Part shown: positions 1 to 8,700 of the stretch, in pieces
Layout of the letters: each line of letters starts with the position of its first letter
Numbering within the stretch: position 1 is the first letter of the stretch
Source: Herbiconiux sp.
GTDB lineage: Bacteria; Actinomycetota; Actinomycetes; Actinomycetales; Microbacteriaceae
Direction: 5' to 3'
Length of the DNA stretch: 52,863 bases
NCBI RefSeq assembly: GCF_023264855.1
Contig: NZ_JAHFUW010000030.1
Span: forward strand, 1 to 52,863
Notes under the pieces: generated by a model
What the model saw: the letters and a program-made list of their open reading frames with translations, nothing else
Told to the model about the DNA's origin: nothing
The model's database searches: none
Position numbers and translations under genes: made by a program

Positions 1-612
1 GAGGTAGGTCTTGTTGGCGATCAGCGGCGCCGCACCCTTGTAGGCGGTGACTCCGACGTCTTCGAACACGAAGGCGCCGAGCAGGAAGTTCTCCTCCGAG
101 GCGTAGACGTCGAAGGTGCCGCCGGCCGGGATGAGACCGGCCGCCGCGGCCGCCGCACTGAACGCCGCGTTGATGTCGATCGCCGGGCGGGCCACCGCCG
201 CAGAACCGAGGGCGGTGCGCAGGAACGCGACGTGCGCCTTCTCGTCGGCCGCGATCTCCTCCGCATACGCCTTGATCTTCGGGCTCTTGAACGGAACAGT
301 CTTGCCACCCGACACGCCCCCCGGCGTGCCCTTTCCGGTGATCATGCTGTTCGGCAGCCCGGCTCCGGTGGTGGCCCGCAGGTAGAACTCCGCCTCGAGG
401 TACTCGAGGTTCAGAGCGAAGTTGAGGATGGACGCGTCGCTGACGCCCGCCGCCGAAGCGGCTCCGACGGCCCCGGCGCCCGCCGCCGGCAGCACAACGG
501 ATGCTCCGACTCCCGCCGCCGCGATCCCCGCCGCCGCGAAGAGCTTGCGACGGTCGAACTCGGTCTCGGCACTTCGGGTGATCGCATCCGCTAGGAATTT
601 CTTCTCGAACAT
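1..612 (-). CDS. Ferritin-like domain protein with Tat-type leader (C-terminus beyond window)
   Basis: This frame is open from an ATG at 612 to the window edge, so 204 codons are visible and the C-terminus is missing. GGAG lies about 8 nt before the start. The N-terminus has DRRKLF followed by an alanine/glycine-rich hydrophobic stretch, which resembles a twin-arginine leader. After it come helices with the ferritin-like carboxylate pattern: [10 protein letters not shown] near residue 70, and an [10 protein letters not shown] segment near residue 120. This matches the Ferritin_2 / PCC13-62 desiccation-related family, which is exported and has no settled enzymatic role. Metal binding is inferred from the Glu and His residues only. 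Confidence 0.8.
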   Translation of the reverse strand, partial: MFEKKFLADAITRSAETEFDRRKLFAAAGIAAAGVGASVVLPAAGAGAVGAASAAGVSDASILNFALNLEYLEAEFYLRATTGAGLPNSMITGKGTPGGVSGGKTVPFKSPKIKAYAEEIAADEKAHVAFLRTALGSAAVARPAIDINAAFSAAAAAAGLIPAGGTFDVYASEENFLLGAFVFEDVGVTAYKGAAPLIANKTYL

Positions 613-918
613 AGTGCGCGTTCTCCATCTTCATCGAGGCGAGCTGGGTGAGGTGATCGTCACCATACAGTCGTCGAAACCGGGGTGAACAGCCGCTGCA
701 AGTGCCTCATCTGTCCCACCAGTCACATGCACAACATCCGCACCACTGGCCCCTTGCGTGTATCCAGATAACGACGACATCACGATTCCGGCACTCTCAG
801 CCCATTTACGGCGTCTGTGAGCGGCAGGTAGCTTGAGCACACCGCCGGCCCCACGCACGGGGCGACGACGCTCTCTTCCCGGGGGTGATCGGCGGTCACC
901 ATCAGAGTTGGAGCACCG
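613..918. other. Non-coding interval between divergent genes
   Basis: This is about 300 bases between the ferritin-like gene (leftward) and the LAxTG protein gene (rightward). It should hold both promoters. I see no convincing paired -35/-10 boxes, no strong hairpin and no conserved small reading frame. The long antisense frame that covers it has no ribosome-binding site and no recognisable protein signature. Confidence 0.5.
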
Positions 919-2151
919 ATGCACAGCACTTCTCCGTCTTCCCGCCGACACCGTTCGAGGCTCGCCGCTCTCGGCGTCGCCCTCGGCGTTCTGGCCCTGC
1001 CTTTCGTGGGCGCGACCACGGCCTACGCGGCCGCGGACACCTTCACGGTGACGAGCCCCACCCCGGGGCAGACCGACGTTCCCGAGGCGTTCCCGAACAC
1101 CGCGGTGGTCGATGGGACCGGCCTCACCGACGGCAACCACGTCGACGTGCAGTACGTCACCGGGGACGGAACCCTGCACACCGCGATCTACGCCGACACC
1201 ACGGGTGCCGACGAATGGTCGGTGATCGCCAACTTCGACCTGCTCGGCGTCGGCGAGACGACCGTGGTCGCCACGGTCTCGGAGCTGACTCCGGATGACA
1301 CGGTGGTGGTGACCGTTCCGCTCACGTTCAGCCTCGCCGTGGCCCCGAACCCGGCCGATCCGTTCACGGTCACCTCCCCCGAGGTGGGCGAGGTGGTCGC
1401 CACGGCCACCCCCGACTTCACCGGCACCGCGACGCCCGGCACCCAGATCGTGGTGCTCTACGGCGCCCGCTCCGGCTCCACCGCCGAGGCCGGCACCGCG
1501 ACGGTGGAGGCCGACGGCACCTACACCGTGCCGACCGACTTCAGCCGCCTCGAGCCGGGGTCGCTGGGCACCGGAGCCGACGTGTACAACTTCGACTCCG
1601 AGGGTCAGCCGATCCCCGGCATCGACCGCCTCGCGGTGTTCTTCACCTTCGAGTCCGCACCGGTTCCGCTCATCCCGCTCGCCCTCGCGGTCGACCCCGC
1701 GTCGAGCACCGTGTCGGCGGCGACCAGCACCGGTGTCGCGCTGACCGCGGCGGGCTTCAGCCCGAACGAGGAGCTCACGCTCTCGATCGTCGACGCCGCC
1801 GGAACGGCGATCGTGCCGGTCGACCTGCCGCTGAACATCTACGCGAACGACGAAGACGGCAGCTATGCCGGAACCGTCGTGCTCCCGGCCGGCACCACCG
1901 CGGGCGACTACACCGTGACGCTGACGGGCGTGCGCAGCGAGCGCACCGTCTCGGCGGGCTTCGCCGTGGTGGCCGACCCGGTGACGCCGGTGAACCCGGT
2001 CACGCCGGGCGACCCCGGAACCGCCGGTAACGGCGACGGCCGTCTGGCAGCCACCGGCCTCGACGGCGGCGGGTTCCTCGGGCTCGGCGCACTGCTGCTG
2101 CTCGCCGGCGCCGCGGCCGTGATCGTGCGCCGCCGGGTGAGCAAGGCCTAG
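919..2151 (+). CDS. LAxTG cell-wall-anchored surface protein
   Basis: A 410-residue secreted protein. The N-terminus is Arg-rich, followed by a hydrophobic segment and an AYA-A type signal peptidase site near residue 38. The body is made of beta-rich Ig-like segments rich in Thr, Val, Asp and Gly (repeated FTVTSP starts near residues 41 and 149). The C-terminus carries the sorting signal LAATG near residue 377, a hydrophobic helix, and an RRRVSKA tail. LAxTG is the class E sortase motif typical of Actinobacteria, so the product is probably linked to peptidoglycan. No sortase gene lies in this window. No catalytic motif is visible, and the role (adhesion or S-layer-like coat) is unknown. A perfect hairpin follows the gene at 2185-2225. 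Confidence 0.85.
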   Translation: MHSTSPSSRRHRSRLAALGVALGVLALPFVGATTAYAAADTFTVTSPTPGQTDVPEAFPNTAVVDGTGLTDGNHVDVQYVTGDGTLHTAIYADTTGADEWSVIANFDLLGVGETTVVATVSELTPDDTVVVTVPLTFSLAVAPNPADPFTVTSPEVGEVVATATPDFTGTATPGTQIVVLYGARSGSTAEAGTATVEADGTYTVPTDFSRLEPGSLGTGADVYNFDSEGQPIPGIDRLAVFFTFESAPVPLIPLALAVDPASSTVSAATSTGVALTAAGFSPNEELTLSIVDAAGTAIVPVDLPLNIYANDEDGSYAGTVVLPAGTTAGDYTVTLTGVRSERTVSAGFAVVADPVTPVNPVTPGDPGTAGNGDGRLAATGLDGGGFLGLGALLLLAGAAAVIVRRRVSKA

Positions 2152-2184
2152 GCCGACCCCCGCGCTTAGCGCGGAGCCCGACCC

Positions 2185-2225
2185 GCGAAGGCGGATTGAG
2201 AGAACTCCTCTCAATCCGCCTTCGC
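2185..2225 (+). terminator. Perfect 18-bp hairpin after the LAxTG gene
   Basis: The arms at 2185-2202 and 2208-2225 are exact reverse complements with a 5-nt loop. There is no T-tract after it. It probably ends the surface-protein transcript and stands just 21 nt before the ATG of the next gene, so it would also sit in any read-through leader of that gene. Confidence 0.75.
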
Positions 2226-2246
2226 CGTCTGCTCCGAACAACCTTC

Positions 2247-2588
2247 ATGGCCGACCACACCGATCCGGTACGCCTCGCGTGCCGTTTCATGCAGGCGAAC
2301 GCTCACCTCGACATCGGACTGAGCGAGATCGCCCAAGCCGCCCGATTGTCCAGCCGCGGCCTCCAGCACGCGTTCAAGAGGCAGCTCGGGATGTCGCCGC
2401 TGGCCTACCTGCGAACGGTGCGGCTCGCCCGTGCCCACAATGAACTGCGCGCGAGTAGCCCCGGCGAGAAGGCCACGGTGAACGAGATCGCCCGGCGATG
2501 GCACTTCACCCATCTCTCCCGCTTCGCCGCGCACTACCAGGAGAAGTACGGGCACTACCCCGCGGAGACGCTCCGCGAGTGCGGGTAG
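2247..2588 (+). CDS. AraC-type DNA-binding domain protein, short
   Basis: A 113-residue protein that is almost entirely an AraC/XylS C-terminal domain with two helix-turn-helix units. The first is LSEIAQAARLSSRGLQHAF (about residues 25-43). The second is VNEIARRWHFTHLSRFAAHY (about residues 79-98), followed by the family-typical G-x-x-P. I chose the ATG at 2247 because the in-frame TTG at 2196 lies inside the 18-bp hairpin. No Shine-Dalgarno sequence is evident. Most AraC regulators are about 300 residues with an N-terminal sensor. This one has none, so it is either a SoxS/MarA-like stand-alone binder or the surviving 3' end of a longer gene. Confidence 0.65.
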   Translation: MADHTDPVRLACRFMQANAHLDIGLSEIAQAARLSSRGLQHAFKRQLGMSPLAYLRTVRLARAHNELRASSPGEKATVNEIARRWHFTHLSRFAAHYQEKYGHYPAETLRECG

Positions 2589-2610
2589 GCCTTTTCCCCC
2601 GCGAGACCGT

Positions 2611-3342
2611 TCAGACGCGCGCGGCGAGGGCCTCCGCGTAGAACTCCGCGGGGTCGTTCGCGAGCGAGGCCTTCACCAGGCGCGCCCAGTCGTCGGCCAG
2701 CACCTCGATCGCTCCGGCCTCCACGCCGTCGAGGGCTGCCGCGGCGACCGCGCGCGGGTCGATCATGGGTCCGTCGTAGCCGGCCATCATGTCGGTGTCG
2801 GCGGCGCCGAGGTGCACGCCCTGCACGAGGGTTCCCTGGCCGGCGAGCTCGAGGCGCACTCCGTTGGTCATGGCCCACTCGGCCGCCTTCGCCACGCTGT
2901 AGCCGTTCGCACCCAGGGTCGAGAACCACGACAGGGCCGAGTGGATGTCGACGATCGCTCCCCCGCCGTTCGCGCCGAGCACGGGCGCGAACGCACGGAT
3001 CACCCCGAGCGTGCCGAAGAAGTGGGTGTCCAGCTCGAGGCGGAGCTTCTCGAGATCGCCCTCTCCCAAGAGGTTGGCTCCGGTGGTGATGCCGGCGTTG
3101 TTGATCAGCAGGGTGACGTCGGTGGCGTGCGCCGCAGCATCCGTCACCGTCTGCGCGTCGAGCAGATCCAGGCGCAGCACCTCGACGCGGGTGTCGGTGA
3201 ACTCGCCTTCGGCCACCTGATCGGGGCGGCGGACGGCCGCGTAGACCTTCGCCGCGCCGCGCTCGAGCAGCTCGTCGACGAAGCGGCGGCCGATGCCGCG
3301 GTTCGCTCCGGTGACCAGCGCGACGGATCCTTCGATGTTCAT
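2611..3342 (-). CDS. SDR family oxidoreductase
   Basis: A 243-residue short-chain dehydrogenase. The glycine-rich cofactor loop TGANRGIG lies at residues 11-18, NNAG near 83, and the catalytic Ser-Tyr-x-x-x-Lys set is complete (Ser near 138, YSVAK near 151). Basic residues after the first strand (AAVRRPD) favour NADP(H). The start at 3342 has AAAGGAA 5-6 nt upstream. It is divergent from a MerR regulator, and its promoter carries a MerR-like operator. This arrangement usually means the MerR protein controls the SDR. The substrate cannot be read from the sequence. Confidence 0.88.
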   Translation of the reverse strand: MNIEGSVALVTGANRGIGRRFVDELLERGAAKVYAAVRRPDQVAEGEFTDTRVEVLRLDLLDAQTVTDAAAHATDVTLLINNAGITTGANLLGEGDLEKLRLELDTHFFGTLGVIRAFAPVLGANGGGAIVDIHSALSWFSTLGANGYSVAKAAEWAMTNGVRLELAGQGTLVQGVHLGAADTDMMAGYDGPMIDPRAVAAAALDGVEAGAIEVLADDWARLVKASLANDPAEFYAEALAARV

Positions 3343-3389
3343 GGGTTTCCTTTCCCGGTGGGGCGACCGCGGTCGCGGGCGCCATCCGT

Positions 3390-3420
3390 GGACTAGGCTA
3401 AAACCTCACGTTGACGTCAA
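3390..3420 (-). promoter_or_regulatory. MerR-type operator/promoter for the SDR gene
   Basis: Read on the minus strand, TTGACG (3420-3415) is a good -35 box, and about 19 bp further lies TAGTCC (3395-3390). The long spacer holds a CGTGAGGT half-site opposed to CTTGACG. TTGACGTCAA (3411-3420) is itself a perfect 10-bp palindrome. A 19-bp spacer with an embedded dyad is the hallmark of MerR-activated promoters. The assignment of the -10 box is tentative. Confidence 0.55.
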
Positions 3421-3466
3421 GGGCAAGTTCTGCCCGCTCGCCGACAGCGAACACGAAAGGATGCCT

Positions 3467-3892
3467 GTGGACGAGATGCGGATCGGCGACCTGGCTTCGC
3501 GCGCACAGGTGAGCACGCGCGCGCTGCGGTACTACGAAGAGCAGGGCATCCTGCACTCCGAGCGCACGCCGAGCGGGCAGCGCGTGTACAGCGAATCCGC
3601 CGTCGATCGGGTGCGCCTCATCCAGCACCTGTTCTCGGCGGGGCTCGCGAGCCGCACGATCGCACTCATCCTCCCCTGCGTCGACACCGGCCACGCCTCG
3701 CCGGAGATGCTCGTCAGCCTGCACACCGAGCGCGACCGCATCACGACCGTCATCGCCGACCTGCAGGAGGCGCAGCGGCGCCTCGACCAGGTGATCGAAC
3801 TCACCGAGCACTCGACTCCCGAGCAGTGCGCCCGCGTGCGCGATGCCGCCGGCCGTACGAGCGCGCTGGCCGGCGCCGGCGCCCCGGCGTAG
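3467..3892 (+). CDS. MerR family transcriptional regulator
   Basis: About 141 residues. It starts with MRIGDLASRAQVSTRALRYY, the winged-helix N-terminus of the MerR family, followed by the typical YYEEQGIL and R-x-x-G-x-R-x-Y wing. A long coiled-coil dimerisation helix follows (about residues 85-115), then a short C-terminus. The single Cys in LILPCVDTGH resembles the metal/redox-insensitive SoxR-like relatives rather than a true metal sensor. I prefer the GTG at 3467, which stands 6 nt after GAAAGG. The ATG at 3461 touches that sequence. It probably regulates the divergent SDR gene. Confidence 0.85.
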   Translation: MDEMRIGDLASRAQVSTRALRYYEEQGILHSERTPSGQRVYSESAVDRVRLIQHLFSAGLASRTIALILPCVDTGHASPEMLVSLHTERDRITTVIADLQEAQRRLDQVIELTEHSTPEQCARVRDAAGRTSALAGAGAPA

Positions 3893-3897
3893 CGCCC

Positions 3898-3969
3898 ACG
3901 ACCTTCACCGTGGTCGACCCGTGGGGCTATCGCTGGAGCTTCTGGGAGGGCGAGGCCGGCTCGCCCTGA
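3898..3969 (+). pseudogene. 3' remnant of a VOC/glyoxalase-family gene
   Basis: Directly after the MerR stop, in another frame, the DNA encodes TTFTVVDPWGYRWSFWEGE and a stop at 3967-3969. The D-P-x-G-x-x-W-S-F pattern is the last strand of VOC (glyoxalase/PhnB-like) domains. The upstream part of that frame overlaps the MerR C-terminus and does not resemble a VOC domain, so only the tail survives. A MerR-VOC-SDR cluster may once have stood here. Confidence 0.6.
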
Positions 3970-3970
3970 C

Positions 3971-4642
3971 CTATCCGACTACGCGCAGCGGCGGCGGCGT
4001 GAGCCTCGGGGCCGCCGGCAACTCTCCGTGCGTCGTGGAGGCGCGGAACGCGTCGGTCGCGAGGGCGGCGAAGCGGCGGGCCGCCGCCTCACGCGCCAGC
4101 GCCGGCACCGAGGCCAGGCCACGGCCGGCCTGCAGCACGAGCACGAGGTCTTCGATCGCGAAGTCCGCCCGCAGGCCGCCGGCCTCCTTCGCCCGCTCGG
4201 TGAGGCCCCCGAGGCGGCGGAGGAGGGTCGCGCGGTGCGCCCCGAAGGAGTCGGCGCCCGGGTTCGCCGCGAGGTAGGCCTGCACGAAGCCGTGGTTGCG
4301 GCCGTTCAGCAGCGTGATGCGCTCGATGACCGCACAGAATCCGCGCCACGGATCGGGGTCGGCGCATCCGTCGTCGACGATCTGCGTGCAGGAACGCAAC
4401 TCGTCGGCGAACGCCGCGTCGATCAGCAGCTGCTTCGTGGGAAACCGGCGGTAGAGGGTGGCGGGACCGACCTGCGCGCGTCGCGCGATCTGCCGCATCG
4501 TCACGTCGATTCCCTGCTCGGCGAACAGGGCGCGCGCCGCTTCGAGCACCCGCTCGCGATTCTCGAGCGCGTCTGCACGCAGCATCTGAGGCACTGTCTC
4601 GGGCATGTCTCTCGTTTCGCCGAAGTGGACGGCGGCGTCCAT
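3971..4642 (-). CDS. TetR/AcrR family repressor
   Basis: A 223-residue regulator. The N-terminal domain is a clear TetR helix-turn-helix: VTMRQIARRAQVGPATLYRRF near residues 47-67, then PTKQLLIDAAF. The C-terminal ligand domain is not assignable to a substrate. The start at 4642 has GGAG 6 nt upstream; an internal ATG at 4606 has a weaker site. It is divergent from the oxidoreductase gene at 4708 with only 65 nt between starts, so it very likely represses that gene and itself in response to the substrate or a related compound. Confidence 0.88.
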   Translation of the reverse strand: MDAAVHFGETRDMPETVPQMLRADALENRERVLEAARALFAEQGIDVTMRQIARRAQVGPATLYRRFPTKQLLIDAAFADELRSCTQIVDDGCADPDPWRGFCAVIERITLLNGRNHGFVQAYLAANPGADSFGAHRATLLRRLGGLTERAKEAGGLRADFAIEDLVLVLQAGRGLASVPALAREAAARRFAALATDAFRASTTHGELPAAPRLTPPPLRVVG

Positions 4643-4707
4643 TAGCGTCTCCAGCGTAGTCGGCCGCGATCACCGTGTGGCCCGATGACCGCGATGAAGG
4701 AGAGACG

Positions 4708-5691
4708 ATGCGAGCAGTGCAGATCCGCCGGTTCGGAGACCCGAGCGGCCTGGAGGTGACCGAGGTGCCGGACGCCATGGCCGGGCCGGGTCAGGTGGTC
4801 ATCGCCGTGGAGACGATCGGGGTGGGCGGGGTCGACGCCGTCATCCGGCGGGGAACGCTCGGAGGCTTCGGTTTTCGCGAAGGACTGATCCCCGGCAGCG
4901 AGGTCGCCGGCGTGGTCGAGGCGGTCGGCGAGGGTGTCGACGGCGGCTGGATCGGCCGGCGGGTCTGGGGGTTCACCGGAACCGGTGGCGCCTACGCCGA
5001 GCGGGCCGTCGCGAGGCTGGACGACATCACGGCGTTGCCCGCCGGCCTGTCGGCCGTCGACGCGGTCGCCGTGGGCAGTTCCGCGCCCGTCGCGCGGTTC
5101 GCGCTCGCCCACGCGCACTTCTCAGCCGGGGAATCCGTGCTCGTGCGCGGTGCCGCCGGTAGCATCGGCATCGCGGCGGTGGAGCTCGCCGCGACCGCAG
5201 GCGCAAGCACGGTGGCCGTGACCACGTCGTCGACCGAGCGCGGCCGACGGCTGCAGAAGCTCGGAGCCACGCTGGTGCTCGACCGGAACGGCGAAGCGCC
5301 GGCCGACGCGGAGACGGATGCCGCAGCATCCGATTTCGACGTCGTCATCGACATCGTGGGCGGGCCGGAGCTCCCCGGCTTCCTCGACCAGCTGGCCCCG
5401 AACGGGCGACTGGTCAGCGTGGGCGTGGTGGCCGGGATGCCGCCCGCCGACTTCGGCATGCGGCTGCTGCAGTCGTTCCAGAGGTCGCGCTCCTTCGCCA
5501 CGTTCAGCCTCGACACCGTGCCGATCGCCGACCGGAACACCGCGCGCGCCGAACTCCTCGCGGCGACCGCGCGAGGCGAGCTGCACGCGGTCGTGCACGA
5601 CGTGTTGTCGTTGACCGCCGCAGCCGACGCCCACCGCGCCATGGACCGCGGCGAGGTGTTCGGCCGGATCGTGCTGACGACCGAGCCCTGA
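4708..5691 (+). CDS. Quinone oxidoreductase / zinc-independent MDR alcohol dehydrogenase
   Basis: A 327-residue medium-chain reductase. The N-terminal GroES-like domain has the PGxEVAGVVEAVGEGV core near residues 60-75. The Rossmann domain has the VRGAAGSIGIAAV loop near 148-160. The Cys and His residues that bind catalytic zinc in true alcohol dehydrogenases are absent, as in NADPH:quinone reductases (QOR). AAGGAGA lies 4-10 nt before the ATG at 4708. It is controlled, by position, by the divergent TetR repressor. A role in reducing an electrophilic quinone or enone is inferred from the family. Confidence 0.85.
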   Translation: MRAVQIRRFGDPSGLEVTEVPDAMAGPGQVVIAVETIGVGGVDAVIRRGTLGGFGFREGLIPGSEVAGVVEAVGEGVDGGWIGRRVWGFTGTGGAYAERAVARLDDITALPAGLSAVDAVAVGSSAPVARFALAHAHFSAGESVLVRGAAGSIGIAAVELAATAGASTVAVTTSSTERGRRLQKLGATLVLDRNGEAPADAETDAAASDFDVVIDIVGGPELPGFLDQLAPNGRLVSVGVVAGMPPADFGMRLLQSFQRSRSFATFSLDTVPIADRNTARAELLAATARGELHAVVHDVLSLTAAADAHRAMDRGEVFGRIVLTTEP

Positions 5692-5728
5692 GCGGGGCAC
5701 GCGCGCAAGCGGGGCCGGCGCCGGCGCC

Positions 5729-6532
5729 TCAGCTGCGGTGGGCGATGACCTCGCGGAAGTCCTTGGCGCCGGCGCGGACGGCCTCGGCGATCTGCGTCTT
5801 GTGTTCGTCGGTGAGGCGGTAGTCGGGGGCCACCACAGTGAGCGCTCCGGCCGAGATGCCGTTCGTGCGCACGCTGGCGGCCGCCGCCCAGACGCCGCGG
5901 TCGACCTCACCGGCGCTCTCGGCGTAGCCGGAGGCGCGCAGGGGCTCGAGGTCGAGCTCGAGCTTCTTCTTCTCCTGCTTCGACAGGGTCGACCCCAGAC
6001 GGTTGAAGTACTGGGTGAGCTTCGCCGAGGTGAGCTCGCTCAGCAGCAGCTTGGCCGCCGCACCGCCGTAGAGGGGCATCAGGTTGCCGGGCTGGAACGA
6101 GATCGAGATCGGATGATCCGACTCCGCGATCGCCAGGCACACCGCCGAATCGTTGACCCGGCGCAGGTACAACGCCGTCTCGCCCGTCTCCTCCGTCATC
6201 CGGTTCAGGATCGGCTGCACCTGGGCCCGGAAGTCGATCGTCGTCTCCGCGGCCCGCGACAGGCGCAGGATCTGCGGCGAGAGCACGAAGCGGCCCTTCT
6301 CGCGCTCCTCGATCAGGTCGAGCTCCCGCAGCAGCGAGATGTAGCGATAGGCGCTCGGCACCGAGATGTCGTGCTTCTCGAGCACGTTGTCGACCGTGAG
6401 CTCCGGCGTGTTCTCGCTGAACTCGAGCAGGATCTGCAAGGCCCGGCGCGCACTGTCGACACCCTTGGTGCGCTGCGGCTCGGCGGCGGGTTCGCCTGCG
6501 TCGGTGATGTCGTGGTCGCTGATGTCGGTCAT
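5729..6532 (-). CDS. IclR family regulator of the B6 locus (predicted)
   Basis: A 267-residue IclR protein: N-terminal winged helix (VDSARRALQILLEF near residues 25-38, HDISVPSAYRYISLLRELDLI near 54-74) and a C-terminal effector domain (about 100-260). The ATG at 6532 has GGAG at a good distance; the longer frame from 6568 does not. It follows the second permease gene by 75 nt in the same direction, so it is probably the last gene of the transporter operon. IclR proteins often control aromatic and heteroaromatic catabolism. It is the best candidate for the factor that binds the TGAAT-N-ATTCA palindromes at 11.67, 12.23 and 21.9 kb. That link is inference. Confidence 0.85.
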   Translation of the reverse strand: MTDISDHDITDAGEPAAEPQRTKGVDSARRALQILLEFSENTPELTVDNVLEKHDISVPSAYRYISLLRELDLIEEREKGRFVLSPQILRLSRAAETTIDFRAQVQPILNRMTEETGETALYLRRVNDSAVCLAIAESDHPISISFQPGNLMPLYGGAAAKLLLSELTSAKLTQYFNRLGSTLSKQEKKKLELDLEPLRASGYAESAGEVDRGVWAAAASVRTNGISAGALTVVAPDYRLTDEHKTQIAEAVRAGAKDFREVIAHRS

Positions 6533-6607
6533 GGTCGGCTCCGCTCTATCGTAAGGGCCTGTTCGCACGGGGCGTGTTCCCGACGTGCTGGCGCGCCACA
6601 GCTGTCG

Positions 6608-7543
6608 TCATCGCGCTCCGCGAGTGTACGGCGTTCCGAGCGCGGGCGGCACGACGGAACTCCGGGCGAACACGATCAGCATCACGATCACGATCAGGAA
6701 CGGCAGCATCTTGATGATGTCCGCCGGCACCGTGAAGCCGATCACCTGCAGCGCCGGCCCGATCGCCACCGCCAGTCCGTAGATCAGCGAGGTGATCATC
6801 ACCACCAGGATGCGACCGCGCGAGAGCATCGTGATGACGATCGCGATGAAGCCGAGTCCGTTGGTGAGGAACGGACTGAACGTGGCCGTGGTCAGCAGCG
6901 CCAGGTAGGCGCCGCCGAGGCCGACGAGCCCACCGCTCAGCAGAACCGCGATCGACCGGGTGCGCATCACACTGCCGCCCGCCGCATCCAGCGACGACGG
7001 CTTCTGGCCCGCCGACCGCGTCGACAGACCCCAGTTGGTGCGGGCCAGCGCGAAGGCGAGGCCGAGCGCCAGCAGGATGCAGATCCAGAAGATGCCCGAC
7101 TGCTGGAACAGCGCCGGCCCGATCACGGGGATGTCGGACAGGCCCGGGATGGGCAGTTTCGGCTGCGCCCCCAGGCTCGCGGGCGACTTCGTGTAGTTCT
7201 GCAGGTAGAGCACACTCGTGATGCCCTCGCCGATCAGCGTGATGGCCAGACCGATGACGATCTGATTCAGGCCCAGCCACACGTTCAGCACGAGCATGGC
7301 GAGGTTCGCGACCACGCCCCCGATGGCCCCGCCGAGCATCCCGAGCCAGAAGCTGCCCGTGGTGAGGGTCACCACGAAGGCGGTGTAGGCGCCGACCAGC
7401 ATCACACCCTCGATACCGAGGTTCAGGATGCCGGCCTGCTCGCCGATCGTCTCCCCCACCGCGGCGAGCAGCAGGGGCATCGCCTGCGCGATGACGGTGG
7501 CGATGAAGACCGTGATGAAGGCGGCGGACAGCATGTCGCTCAT
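6608..7543 (-). CDS. BMP-type ABC transporter permease, second subunit
   Basis: 311 residues with about eight to nine membrane helices. It has the conserved GILNLGIEGVMLVGA segment near residues 38-52 that marks BPD_transp_2 permeases of the nucleoside/sugar/vitamin group (NupC-, YufQ-, RfuD-like). Its ATG overlaps the stop of the first permease by 4 nt (7540-7543), so the two are translationally coupled. With the ATPase and lipoprotein upstream it forms a complete importer. The cargo is predicted to be a B6 vitamer from its place inside the B6 degradation locus. Confidence 0.88.
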   Translation of the reverse strand: MSDMLSAAFITVFIATVIAQAMPLLLAAVGETIGEQAGILNLGIEGVMLVGAYTAFVVTLTTGSFWLGMLGGAIGGVVANLAMLVLNVWLGLNQIVIGLAITLIGEGITSVLYLQNYTKSPASLGAQPKLPIPGLSDIPVIGPALFQQSGIFWICILLALGLAFALARTNWGLSTRSAGQKPSSLDAAGGSVMRTRSIAVLLSGGLVGLGGAYLALLTTATFSPFLTNGLGFIAIVITMLSRGRILVVMITSLIYGLAVAIGPALQVIGFTVPADIIKMLPFLIVIVMLIVFARSSVVPPALGTPYTRGAR

Positions 7544-8700
7544 GCCGAGTTCCTCTCGGAGGCGCGGCGGAAGGGCTGCAGCACGGTGCGCTTCAGACCC
7601 GGGGGAAGGTAGCTCTGGCCGAGCCGGCGGCGATCGCCGATGTACTCGGTGATGGTCATGAACAGCAGGATGAGGCCCACGATCACCAGCAGGAAGTCGA
7701 CGTTCAGCCCCGCTTGCTGCGCGGCCAGCGTGCCGCCGGTGGCGAGCACGGCGTAGAACGCCACGAAGGGGATGGCGGCCACCGGCCGGAAGCGTGCCAG
7801 GAACACCAGCGGCATCACGGCGTCGCCGTACCGCGGATCCCAGTCGGCCCGCTGGTAGCTGAACTGCCCGAGGATGTCGACCGAACCGGCGAACGCGATC
7901 AGTCCGCTGGAGAGCGCGAAGAGCAGGATGACCATCCAGGTGGAGTTCAACCCCACGTGCCGGGCTGCTTTGGGGCTCGCCCCGAAGATGTCGACCCGCA
8001 GCCCGAACGAGGTGCGGCTGAACACGTACTGCGCCACGACGGCCAGCACGATGGCGATCACGAAGCCGATGTGGATCTCGGTGCCCGGGATGTAGGGCAG
8101 CAGATCGCTGTCGGGGATGACGGCGGTCTGCGGCGTCGAGGTGCCCGGATCCTTGAACACGCCCTTGATCAGCAGGTTCACCACGCCCACGGCGATGAAC
8201 GACATCACCAGCGAGGTGATGATCTCGTTCGTGCCGTAGCGTGCCTTGAGGATGGCCGGGATGAGCGACCACACCGCTCCGGTGAGCACCGCCACGACGA
8301 AGATGACGAGGGTGGCGAGAAAGGCCGGCATCACGTCGAACAGGATCGGCCCGAGACCCGAGGCCACGACCGCGCCGAGCAGGTACTGGCCGTTGTAGCC
8401 GAGGTTCCAGAGCTGGCCGCGGAAGGCGACGATCAGGCCGACGGCCACGATCAGCAGGGGCGCCATCAGCGAGAGGCTGCGCTGCCAGTTGCTGCCGGTG
8501 ATGCCGTACTTCCACACTCCCGCGAAGAACTCGAGCGGGCTGGCGCCGATGGCGAGCATCACCAGGCCCGACACGATGAGCGCCAGGAGAACCGGCACCA
8601 CCGAGCGGATGAAGCCCTGCGCGAATCGCTGGGCGGCGCCGGCCTGATTCGAGCCGGGGAGGTTCGGCGTGACCGGGGTCTTGAGGTCTGCAGTCGTCAT
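7540..8700 (-). CDS. BMP-type ABC transporter permease, first subunit
   Basis: 386 residues. A short hydrophilic N-terminus is followed by about ten hydrophobic segments. It has the family motif RGQLWNLGYNGQYLLGA near residues 92-108 and KARYGTNEIITSLVMS near 145-160, which is the coupling-helix region of nucleoside-type permeases (NupB/YufP/RfuC). The start overlaps the ATPase stop by one base (TGATG at 8700). The product would pair with the other permease to form the membrane channel. Confidence 0.88.
   Translation of the reverse strand: MTTADLKTPVTPNLPGSNQAGAAQRFAQGFIRSVVPVLLALIVSGLVMLAIGASPLEFFAGVWKYGITGSNWQRSLSLMAPLLIVAVGLIVAFRGQLWNLGYNGQYLLGAVVASGLGPILFDVMPAFLATLVIFVVAVLTGAVWSLIPAILKARYGTNEIITSLVMSFIAVGVVNLLIKGVFKDPGTSTPQTAVIPDSDLLPYIPGTEIHIGFVIAIVLAVVAQYVFSRTSFGLRVDIFGASPKAARHVGLNSTWMVILLFALSSGLIAFAGSVDILGQFSYQRADWDPRYGDAVMPLVFLARFRPVAAIPFVAFYAVLATGGTLAAQQAGLNVDFLLVIVGLILLFMTITEYIGDRRRLGQSYLPPGLKRTVLQPFRRASERNSA

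Noticed and set aside
3461-3463. ATG at 3461 as MerR start
   Set aside because: It touches the GAAAGG sequence with no spacing. The GTG 6 nt later has proper spacing.
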